Source: Paramacrobiotus metropolitanus
Taxonomy: Eukaryota > Tardigrada > Eutardigrada > Parachela > Macrobiotidae
NCBI RefSeq assembly: GCF_019649055.1
Contig: NW_026570221.1
Span: forward strand, 2,046,001 to 2,110,000
Direction: 5' to 3'
DNA: 64,000 bases
Below are positions 9,842 to 20,214 of this stretch, one piece after another; position 1 is the stretch's first letter, and every line of letters begins with the position of its first letter. The notes beneath the pieces were generated by a model. That model had not been told where the DNA came from. It did no database searches and saw only the letters and a list, made by a program, of their open reading frames with translations. The position numbers and the translations under genes were made by a program.

Positions 9842-11840
9842 TCATTGCGCAATAAAACTGTTGAGGTTTTTCTTCTCCTCGGTTTTTTCAAAACCCAAAC
9901 GGGCATTGTCTCTTCTCAAGGGAGCGATTCTGATTGGCTTTGGCATAAGCTGTGATGGTAATGCCGTATTGTTCAGCTTCCGGCGCTTTCCACTGCTGCA
10001 AAGCAAGGATATATTAGCTGCCTGTATAAGCAAATGTTTCTTAATTTTACATTTGAACAAAATCCGATTCAAGAAAATGCTCTCCACAAATACGGTGGTG
10101 CTTGGTAAATCCCGTCTTATCCAAATCTTGACGAGCGCACAAGGAAAAAAACTGCAAATATCGCTCTTCGTTTGCTGTTCTGTCCGGCAGACGGAAAAAT
10201 CCCACGTTAGCATGACTTCCAGTGTAATTATTGCAACTGGCAACAACACAGACTTGTCCAGCCGGCCCCGGCTTCCCTGCCTTGCAATAATGGTAAGGAT
10301 TAATGCAAACGGCACTCGTATCCACCGTGCAGTTATGTGAAGAAACAACTTTGCTCGCTGCCACACGATTCCAACGGAATATCCGTGCGGTCAGAACATG
10401 ACTCAAAACCTCGTTTTCGTTCACCTAAACGCATAACAAAATTAATAATCCAACAGAAAATAAGAACTTAAAATATTCTAAAATGCAAAAAAAAAATAAA
10501 ACTAGATTATAAACTGAACTGTAAAACTGTAGACAAACAAAGCTGTAGATTTATCAATTTCTAAACTATACGCAGGCACCTTGAGAAATTTATGCGGGAA
10601 CGGCACGCATGCGGTTTCTGCAGAATCTTCTTCCTGCACTGCACGGAGTAGTTTTTCCAAGTCGTCCACACTGTGGGCATTGCGAACGACAGCTCTGATA
10701 GCCATTTTGGCAAAGGCAGTAGGGTTTTGTGGGTTGCGCAGTCCCAAGAGCTCCGCTTCTAGCCGAGCGCGGTCTGGATGTTTCAAAGATTTCCTTTTAT
10801 CCATGCCGACTGCTAGACATCTCTCCAAACGACATTTGCTGCACGACTTGAGACGAACATTTTCCACCGCACACTGACCGCTTCCTTTACATGTCAAAGT
10901 CTACGGCAACAGAAAGACGGTGATGAATGATGAAAAATTCCAAAATATCAATTCGCATGCCCTCATACTGAACAAACCGTTTTATTCCAGTTGGCCATAA
11001 AAAAGCTCTTGCAAGGAATACACGTCAGCACTCCGCAACACAAACCGGATGCAACTTCCAGGCATACAGCGCAACGGTCCTGCTGCATGCTGTCTTCTGA
11101 AACACAGGACACAGACTGAATCCATGTGCAAACACAACAATACGCTTGAAACTGTTTTAAATCAGCTATCCAGACAGAGCAGTCGGTTCTGCAATGACTA
11201 TCGAGATTTCCGCGTTGCGAGAACGGAACGATATTTGAAATGAATGATTTAACAATCATGAAATTTACAGCAAAAAAAACATTGTTCGATTAGTCACTGC
11301 CTACCGTGAGCGCCCGTATCGCTGAGCAGATTCGTCTGATCGACGCCTTCCATGGCCTCGCTGAGATGCTGCTGATGGGCCAGAAGAGGCGCTTGGCTGT
11401 CTGTGTTTGGGATCGGCGCTGCACGGGCGAGATCGTGAACGGTGCAGCTTACGCTGGTCGACGAGGGGCTCTCGGCCTCTCGCTGATCCTTTACGGGCTT
11501 CAGGAAAGCCCGCTTTAGCCTTTAGCCAGGCAAATATGATCAACCAACATCGGCGCGAGTCTCAGACAGTCCAAACGCCTCTTTATGGTCGTAACTGTTA
11601 GAATACGATCGAAGTACTATGTCTACAATCTGATAAACCTACAATAATCGACACGACACTAGGAAACCATAAAAATAAGAAAATTCATAAACGGTAAAGC
11701 CGTAAAGATCAGCACTTTGATTTATCACTACGAGTATCAGCATTCAGCGCTGCACTGCGGGCTCTCCCTCTCCTGTAACTTACCATTAGAAATTTCAAAT
11801 TACTGTGTTTCTTGACGTTCTTGCCCGCTTCGGGTGGCAT
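9842..11840 (-). CDS. nuclear-receptor DBD - MH1 - THAP fusion protein (probable novel transcription factor)
   Basis: Six exons are read from 11840 down: 11784-11840, 11305-11512, 10978-11096, 10580-10900, 10051-10424 and 9842-9995. They give 410 aa with every phase consistent. Residues 97-160 form a nuclear-receptor DNA-binding domain with exact C4 spacing in both fingers (C-x2-C-x13-C-x2-C; C-x5-C-x9-C-x2-C) and the tail CRLERCLAVGM. Residues about 190-282 form a compact SMAD MH1 domain (FAKMAIRAVV, HVLTARIFRWNR, VCINPYHY) with all zinc ligands, C226, C267, C275 and H280. Residues about 294-375 form a THAP finger (C294, C299, C348, H351; TALPS for the usual AVPTIF). There is no ligand-binding domain and no MH2. 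Family knowledge says each module binds DNA; that one protein carries all three is my reading of the gene model. The exon joins inside the NR and MH1 domains support a single gene. The first exon is the weakest part; a start at 11353 is an alternative. Confidence 0.8.
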
Positions 11841-12031
11841 CTACGTGCAAACCAGTCCATGCCGTCTGTCTGAAGCAGGAGCAGTGCGCGGTTTGTGATT
11901 TTCATTTCTCCTCGAGTTTGAATTTTTACATCGTGCATTCCAGTGTCGATTTTGTTTTTCTGGTTACCATTTATGAAATTGTTGTACTAACTTTTGACAG
12001 GCGCCGGGATTCCCAACAAGCAGATGTGAAA
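11841..12031. promoter_or_regulatory. candidate bidirectional promoter (NR-MH1-THAP gene / NDUFA12)
   Basis: The two predicted start codons point away from each other with only 191 bases between. Any promoters must lie in or overlap this gap or the first exons. No TATA box stands out. This is inference from layout. Confidence 0.4.
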
Positions 12032-13503
12032 ATGTCCTTGATCAGTAAGGTTGGCAACCTGATGCGGGCGATCAAGCAGAACGGAGGCATCGTGAATTCC
12101 GCGTACACACTGCTGGTGACGGATGATTTGAAATGGGGAACACACGTTGGCACGGATAAATACGGGAACAAGTATTACGAAAACAATTACTATTTCGTCG
12201 GTAAGCCCATTCTAAACCATTTGTTGTTCTTATTCTGTCCACGATGCATCGTAAATGGTTGACATTACGAGTTGCAGCGTAAGAACTGCACAGGCAGTAT
12301 ACATAAAGTGGTGTGCACACTGCACATTCAAATGACGATTCACGGGAAATTTGTCATTATTTGTGTGTAAATTTTCAGGGAGGAATCGCTGGGTGATCTA
12401 CAATAAGGCCTTCTTTGTGGATTACGATGGATCGCAGATTCCAGCGGAATGGTAAGTGTATGTTTACAGTACATAAATTATTTAAATAGTTGTAAATTGC
12501 GATAAACTAATTTGTTGTTTGCTGTTATAAAGTGTTATTTATTTATGGTTTTCTAATTAACGTGGATTTGCTGATAATTTTATGATTACTCATACTGTAT
12601 TTGTTTGTTATTTACGCATTGCTCTGTAAAATTTCTAAATCTTTTACAGCGAAACAAATTCGGCGGTGTTTGTGGTGGGTTTTCTGTTGCACGTGTTGGT
12701 AATAATTATAAATTATTCATTTTCTAAAGGGTTTATCATGGGGAGCTGACTTACTGCGAAGTGCGAATACCCCATCAGTGCCATCACTAATAATTATCTT
12801 GCCGCGTGAATTTACTGAACTTTTTTCCTGGAATGGGAATTATAGGACTATCACCTGAAACATTGGTTTTGGCATTTGTCGGCTGTCACCCGCGCTTAAA
12901 TTTTCTGGTGTTTTTCGTTTTGTGCAGTTTTAATAAATTTAGAAAGCATTTATTGTGGAAATGGCAGCTTAAAATGAATGCCGATTGTTTTAAAGTGAGC
13001 AGTAGTTTGAAAATTGAATGGTAAAAGTTTTGCCATATCAAAAAAATTACTACGGAAGAAGTACTAGTACAATGCAAGTACATGTTGACCTTTTGAACTG
13101 TAGATCTACTGGAATTAACTGGATGATTATGGCACATAATTATATTGAAAGTTTTTCTGTTTAGAGTCTTTAGACAAAACTACAGCTTTCATAATACGCT
13201 ACCTTTTTGTGAACAGAATGTTGAGGACACTACATAAATTCGAATTTTCTTTTGCCCAGGCATGCCTGGATGCATTACACCACCGACTTGCCACCGACAG
13301 TGAAGCCCCCGGTGAACTACAAGTGGATGGTGCCGCATCAGGAGAACAAGACCGGCACCAGCGAGGCTTACTTCCCCTACAGCACCACGCGCACCAAGGT
13401 GCAGTCCTGGATGCCGCAGCATCTGCGCGGGGCCGACTACGATGAGACCACCAGCCAGCTTGCATCCGGTCCGAGCAGCGACTCCCACAGACAGAATGCT
13501 TAA
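12032..13503 (+). CDS. NDUFA12: NADH:ubiquinone oxidoreductase subunit A12 (complex I, B17.2)
   Basis: Exons 12032-12200, 12379-12451 and 13260-13503 give 161 aa. The N-terminal part has the family's run GTHVGTDKYGNKYYENN, then the conserved RNRWVIY, and after the second splice the WHAWMHYTTDLPPT block that links the family's core to its C-terminal tail, ending in a YxPYSTTRTKVQSWMP-type stretch. The length matches the usual 145-160 aa. It is an accessory subunit of mitochondrial complex I, on the matrix arm. The third exon begins with one base completing the Trp codon split across intron 2. Confidence 0.95.
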
Positions 13504-13710
13504 AATGGTTTCTTCGTTTTACCAGCGTCATAACTGCCATTGGATCCACGCTTTTATTCGATATTCTGAGTATAATGCGCAGAGGAAGACTGCATAGAAA
13601 TTTATCCACAATTTTTACATCGTAGTGTATTTTAACGCTGTGTTGTGCTAAATCAGAGTGTTTATAAACACTGTAATTAATTACATAAATGATATTGGGC
13701 TTGAAATTGA

Positions 13711-14522
13711 TTATGGAGTTGTCTTGGACAGAAATCGGGCCACCAGGGCGTCGATCCCAGGCTCCGTTGTAAAGCCGAATTGATTATAAAAGCGGACGAA
13801 CGGCTCCGGGCTGTCGACGTGGATTTTGTAGCAGCCAAGGGATTTGGCGAGACTCACTAAGACGTTAGTTAATATGCTGGCCAGGTTGCCGTCTTGGTAA
13901 CGGTAATCTTGGATTTCTTCCTCGCGGTCAACCATCAGGTCTTCGATGCGGCCTTGTAGCGAGACTGAGTGGATGAATTTGTACTGAATTTCCAATGAGC
14001 CTGTTAAAATCCACTATTTTTTTATCAATACCTAATTTATCTTTTCGTATTTAATAATTATTAATGTTGAGGAGCTCCAATCTTCAACTTATTCACTCGT
14101 CAAAAAACAGTACTTGGCGTTGAATAATTCGAGTCGAAAAAGCGTTTCTGATTGAATAATGAGGAAAACATTATTTCGTTTTGTATTAATACAAATTTTT
14201 GTTAAAAAAATGCACCTGTTGCCACGATTTTATTGGTCGCCAAGTCCTCGATGACCACAACGTAAAACGTTCCATTTAGCGCTTGCATCCGACGAAATTG
14301 CCGGAGAAATACTTCTTCCGGTATAGGCGTAACATTACTGCACTGCGCCAGTAACTGCATGTATCCCTTCTTGTAATCGTCCTGCTGAAGCGGCCGGATG
14401 ACCATATTCCGCGAACCTCGCAGTTGGGATGACAGCGCTTCGAAGCGTCCTTCTTCCTGCTTTTCCAGTGCGTTTCGGATTTCTTCCGCAGGAAACAGGT
14501 TTGCATCGCTTTTGGCTGACAT
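13711..14522 (-). CDS. GNPNAT1: glucosamine 6-phosphate N-acetyltransferase
   Basis: Exons 14216-14522 and 13711-14000 give 198 aa, close to the family's 160-190. It transfers acetyl from acetyl-CoA to glucosamine-6-phosphate in UDP-GlcNAc synthesis, and so supplies chitin and glycoprotein precursors. The GNAT fold is recognisable: IRPLQQDDYKKGY, YVVVIEDL.TNKIVATG, GRIEDLMVD, SLGCYKIHVD and VRFYNQFGF. The acetyl-CoA loop aligns as Q-D-G-N-L-A against RGKQLG of the human enzyme, with about four extra residues just before it. The intron donor is GTGCAT, weaker than its neighbours. The start at 14522 gives a family-like N-terminus; an upstream in-frame extension looks non-coding. Confidence 0.9.
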
Positions 14523-15635
14523 TGGCGGGTATACTCGTATAGATATACTTGTACACGTGAATCTGCGCAGTTTATCCACAAATCGTAAACAAGTGACACT
14601 ATTAATTCTCAGATTTTTATTCGAATAATCAGTTGTTAATGCAGTTATTGCGGTATACAAATCTTGATTGCTGCACTGGAGAAGAACATGCTTTATAATA
14701 AGTTTTTCCGTGCTGTCTGCGCAGATACATAGGTACGGCACTTCCGACTGATGGTAAATTAATGGAACACAAGGAATCTCCCCGTTAAAGTTTTGTACTT
14801 TAGTATGTAGCATTGAATACAATACTGCGTTTCAGCGCTGGTTTATAGGCTATTTTTAGATGGACAGCATTAAAGCAAAACCAGCGGTAGCTCGATGCTG
14901 ACTGCTGGTTTTTATCGTACGGTAGTGCATCGTTTTTATCCGATGCGAGCTCGTACTGATCGTGAGTAGTACCGGTACTTCCTCCAGCTGTCAACTTCCG
15001 GTAGTCAGTATGCAGCGCGACTGCACGAGCACTTCTCGCAGAAGTTGGGAATGCTTTCCACTATAACTTATTAGCATACAATAACATATTTCACATATAT
15101 TTGAAAACTGATTATGCATCGTAATATTTTTATTTTGTTCAGTTGTAGATGGACAGGCTTTTTTGGAGCACGTTGCTAATTTTTGTGGGTGCCCTTCCGG
15201 TGAAATGTTACACACTACACAGTACTGCAGACCTCGTGACGCCACTCACTGAGCATTGCTGCATGAATCACTAGACCAGAACGAAATGTTGTGGTTTTGA
15301 AAAATTTCCTTTGCATTTCAGGTGACTAACTAACACGGACTGTCATCGGTTGATTTTTGAGTTCTTTGGCGATATAATATTGTTGGTTTTGGAGGATCAC
15401 ATAATTTGTGACTGAACTCTATCATTTTTTTGAAGTTATATATTTTTTCCCCAGGCAGTGAGTACTGTGGACAGCGTTCTTTGATCTTGAAGGCATCCTG
15501 ACTCAATTATCCCTTCCCACATCGATGGCAGCTGATGTCGTTCTGCCATTCGTTCGCCTCTAATCTGTTCGTTTTTACCCTGTATCCCTCTCTGCTTTAT
15601 CGTTTATTCAGTTGCCCGTGTGGCGTCCCCTCCCT
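14523..15635. other. intergenic between divergent GNPNAT1 and ELMO
   Basis: About 1.1 kb between two genes facing away from each other. No coding region is recognised. Both promoters are expected here. The pyrimidine-rich stretch just before 15636 is probably ELMO 5' UTR. Confidence 0.5.
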
Positions 15636-18600
15636 ATGGTAAGATACGCTTGGCTGCGGATAGCCTGGACGATTCTTGACGCGTGATGACATGTTCATGG
15701 TCTCGTTTCTCCACCAGGATGCGCAGAACGGCGCGGGGAGTGGCAGTGCGGCGCGTGCCGCCCCCCGTCCCGTGACGACGGTGTCGGGCGGATCTGGTGA
15801 TGGACGGCAGGAGAGCGGTCAGCTGAAGGTGGGCGTCAAGTTCTACGCGGACGATCCCAGTAAACTGCCGCAGATGGTCAAACTGGATTTCACGCGGCCC
15901 CTCAGCGCCCTCGTGGAGGACCTGTGCGCCCCCTGGGGGATCCCCAATCACCAGGATTTCGCCCTGCAGCTGCAGGATCCGCAGAATCCCTCCCAGATGA
16001 TCTACGTTACGGCTAAGAATCGCGATGAAATTAAAAATGGCAGTGTTCTTGGTAAGAGTAGCGACAAAGAAAAACGGATTAAAAATCGTCATAAAATAGA
16101 CGACATAACTAGTTGAAAATTTAACCATTTACTTGACTGTCAGTTGTAAAAAATCGATTTCTTGGTAAGTTCTATCCAGGAATAGCAGTAACGTGATTTG
16201 TGATGCGAGGCATCACAAAAATTCTGTCTGCTAACATCGAAAAAAAGTTTTCGTAAAAGAGGTAGTAAATTAAATAATTCGAGATAATAATAATTCCGTT
16301 ATTAGTTAATTTTTGACAATGTGTATCAAAATTTTTGGTAACGTTTTAAAATGAGTCGGTTTTAACAACACAGTTATAACGAGTTACTAGATTATCTCTT
16401 TTGAATTGCATGTACCGTGAAAAGCATAAGTATTGGATAAGCACAATACCGTTTCATCGCAATATTTTCCCTGGTTTTTATTGAATTGTGCGCTTTCCTT
16501 TTGTTGGTGTGAATAGTGTTGTCTCCCTCGGCATCGGAGCAAGTCAAGAGCATCCTGGAGAGTCTGCGCATGGGAGACGCCACGAAGAAGCGCGCCGCCG
16601 TCACCCAGCTGGCGGCCTTAGCGCCGGACGTCACCTTTGCCGAGGAGTTCATCACGCAGGACGGCATGGAGTTGCTGGTGACCATTATCGAGAAAACGGG
16701 CTGGGATAAATCCCTCTCCACCGTCCCCTTCATGATGCCCGAACTGATCGGGACGCTGCTGGGCGCCTACCATGATCTGATTGAACTGCACGGGATCGTC
16801 AGCTGGGATACGGTGGACCAGAATGTCATCGCCAAGGTATGGAACCGGTGTCGATTTTTTTCTCTTGTTACAGTACTTTTACGACGAGCGACGTTTAAAG
16901 GGACACCGTTATAAGATATCGTGCTTCCGAATAAAATTAGATAGCATTTACATTTAAATTGAATCGGTTTGTGATTATTAAGCAACGATTAGAAAAGTCT
17001 TTCCTTGGCCGTTTTGTGATTTTCGCTTAGACGAGGAAATATATAGGTTGTCGGTTCTGATTTTCTTAAATGTAATAGTGGATTTTCTGAAGTTTTCTTT
17101 GGTTTTTCAAGGTGGCATCCTATGTTAACAAGAGTAGTTTCGACCCGGCCACGGTGCAAATTTCCCTGACGATTCTGGAATCGCTTCTTCTGAACAGTTC
17201 CAAGCAGGCGTCGGTGGCGCGGGAAATCTCCTTGCCCCACGTAATGGAGCATCTCAAACAGCCGTCACTCCAGCAGAGTATTTTATCCCTCATCAACGCT
17301 ATCTTCGCGCGGGGCATGAACGATGCGGCGCGGCAGAGTTTGGCACAGGTCATCCTGTCGTCCGGCACGAGAGAGATTGTCCTCAATGAAGTCATTCCCC
17401 TTAATCAGACACCCAAGCCGGAGATTGCCAAGCAGCTGTTTATTCTCCAGATGCATCTAATGAAAGTCATCAACTTTAGGTAAAACTTTAAACTTTTGTA
17501 CTTACCTACGCGGTTTTAGAGTTATTAAATATATTTTATTTATTCGTGAATGATAGGTTACTTTGCAGTGTTTGTATAGTACCGTTGATGTATGGCATAA
17601 AAAATCTGCACGCAGTTTTCACTGTTGAACGAAAGCTTTCCATTTGAAAACAGTTTAGTGCAAGCTGAAGTTATCAGTTTGAAATGTACCCAATGATTTA
17701 AACAACTGAATTTACTGTCACGACTCACAAATCAATGTTATTCTTAATTACGATGGTTTATGATTCTATTTGAACGCTTTCCATAACGATATAAGCTTAC
17801 CTTATTTTTCTGTAATTGATTGACGTCGTCTTTCTAGAGTAATGAACCATACATGGGAAACAGAGACGGCCGAGAAGCATTTGCAAGATTTGAGAAAATC
17901 CACAGCCGCCGTTCTGGCCGAAGTGCCCAGTTATCCCAGCCTCACCCGCAAGAATAGCGAACCGACAGAAGAACTCTCCCGGTTAGGCTTCAAACACACC
18001 CGTTCCCCGTTGGACGACCTGATGCCGCTGCCGGAAGGCGCTCTCGTCCTGGACTGTATGCAGTATTTCGCCATGAAACATCCCGCCGTCTTCCGGCAAT
18101 GGATCCTGGAGAGCTGCTCCCGTAGTGCCTCCGACTGCCCGTTCCTCTTGGCCAGTCTGCACGTGGTGCGCGTGCTGTTAGAAACCTTCCGGGTGGTGGA
18201 ATTGCCGTCGGGGGAGTTCCCGGTGGGCGAATATGACCGGGTGGTGTTCACCTCGGAGTATCCCTTCGAGGAGGCCTATGTGCTGGGCATGCAGACGCTG
18301 TGCCGGACGTGGAAGGAGATGAAGGCGTCGGCGCAGGATTTCATGAAGGTCATCGGGGTGCTGAAGGAGAAGGTGGATTTGTCGTTGCGGGATCCGCCGG
18401 CGCCCGGCTCGGTGGAGGCCTGGCGGGAGCGGGTCAAAGAGTATACGTACGGGAAGATTAACGAGATCAGGGAGGCCAGGAAGAACGCCAAGGAACAGCT
18501 GGAGTCCAAGGCGGAACCGATTGTCCAGTTGAGGGAGATGCTGCGCTCCGAGGTGAGAATGTTGAAAACTATAAAATAATTTGACAAGTTCAACACTTCT

Positions 18601-19631
18601 TTGATTATTGCACTCGTACCGAATTGCAGAAGCTGTATGATTACACAGATGGTATTTATTTTATATTTATACCTACATGCTATACTTCACAAAATTACCT
18701 GCCCTTACTTTGTGTTTTAATAATATTTTGTAAATTTTGGTGAAATTAACTACGATGTTTTACGCGATATAATTTATAGCGTAGGTACTTACACAAAAGC
18801 GTGAGCAATAAAAGATAGCGTAGTTAAATCGTTGAAGTATGTAATGGAAAATCGTATGCTCGTGAATAACAATCATTTTCTAGCTTGATTGATTTTTTAG
18901 TCTGATACAATAAAGATTGCGTGTTATATTGTGCTTACACACGGATAATTGAATGTTAGTACAAAGTCATGATATTGTATTGTAGAGTGAAATGTATATA
19001 TCAAAATTACTAATATTACTAAACGATACGGAAAAATATCTGCATCCGACTGCCGTAAAAGACTGTTATACAGGTTGTCATTTTTTAGGTTTTGGGGCTC
19101 ATTACGGAGAATCGCATACGGCACATGCAGGAAGGCACACTCTTCTCGCACTACGAACGCCGCATGTTCGCCGGGAAGAGCAAAACCTGGAAGTGCAAAC
19201 TCTCCATTAACAAGAAACTGCTGCACTACGGTGACGCCGACGAGAGCTCATCAGGCCAGCTGGCCAAAGTTATCGGCATCAGCGAGATCAAAGCGCTGCT
19301 GACCGGGAAGGAGTGTCCGCATGTCAAGAACAAAAAGAATTACCACAACGTCGCTTTCTCTCTGGCGCTGATCGGCGAGAACAAGGCAGGAGAAAATAAA
19401 ACCCTGGATTTTATTGCGCCCAGTGAGTTTGAATTCAATATGTGGACGGATGGACTGCGGGTGTTGTTGGGGGAGGAAATGAGCAGTCCGCTGGCGGCAT
19501 CCGACATGGAGGAGCTGCTGACGTGGGAGATTAAGATGCGCTTGTTGGGCACGGAGGGCATCGCGATTCCCGAGAAAATCCCGGAGATGCCGCCGCTGCC
19601 GGACAATTTTAATTTTGCTATTGCATTGTGA
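15636..19631 (+). CDS. ELMO: ELMO (engulfment and cell motility protein, CED-12 family)
   Basis: Six exons: 15636-15638 (the ATG alone), 15718-16051, 16517-16836, 17112-17479, 17838-18552 and 19089-19631. They give 760 aa with all phases matching; the family is usually about 720. ELMO pairs with DOCK proteins as a Rac exchange factor in engulfment and migration. An N-terminal ubiquitin-like/Ras-binding region (NRDEIKNGSVL) is followed by an armadillo-type region (HGIVSWDTV, ASYVNKS, NAIFARG), an ELMO domain (LGFKHTRSPLDDL, SEYPFEEAYVLGMQTLCRTW), a PH domain at about 580-715 (KLLHYGDADES, TGKECPHVK, LDFIAPSEFEFNMWTDGL) and a C-terminal Pro-rich tail (EKIPEMPPLPDNF) suited to the DOCK SH3 domain. 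An alternative start at 15676 would read through intron 1 in frame. Confidence 0.95.
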
Positions 19632-20214
19632 GAGGCTTGTTTTGTTTGGCTGGTTTTGAATGTTTTTATTTTTTATCGTTTGTAAACTTTAAATTTTTTA
19701 ATGTTTTTAGCGTTGATATGTTGTACGACCCGGATCCGCATTCCGCTGTAATTGTTGTAATGTTTACGGTTTCTTTCACGTTTAAAAATCTCCAGTTATT
19801 GGTTTTGCCGTTAATGCCGCAAATGCGTTTAATCTGCTTTGTAAACATCGAAAGCCGAAACAACTGCCATCAAGACTTTTACCAAAAACCGCATGAAATA
19901 TAGACAACATCTAATCGAAAGAAATATACCTACACACCGTTTTCCAGAACAAAAAGTTCCCAACAATGTCCAGTTTATCCTCCCACTCAACAATAACACA
20001 AACATCACCGAACTAACCGAATTTCAACAAACGAAAGTAATTTCTAACTAGATCGCATCACAAACTGTACCGTAATCGCGATAGAGAACACTAAAAATAA
20101 TCAAAATTTAAACATACTGTAATTACCGTCCTTGTGCACCTTACCATCCAGTCGCTACCAACAGTCAGCAGCTCAGGTTACTAAACGACCATAATTTAAC
20201 AAGCTGCGCTTTGC
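19632..20214. other. intergenic between convergent genes
   Basis: 3' flanks of ELMO (+) and the zinc-finger paralogue A (-). AT-rich with no recognised gene. Both 3' UTRs probably lie here. Confidence 0.5.

Noticed and set aside
10047-10424. Reading the THAP/MH1 exon as a stand-alone gene starting at 10424
   Set aside because: The first codon is GTG, the acceptor lies directly before it, and the first half of the MH1 domain is in the preceding exon.
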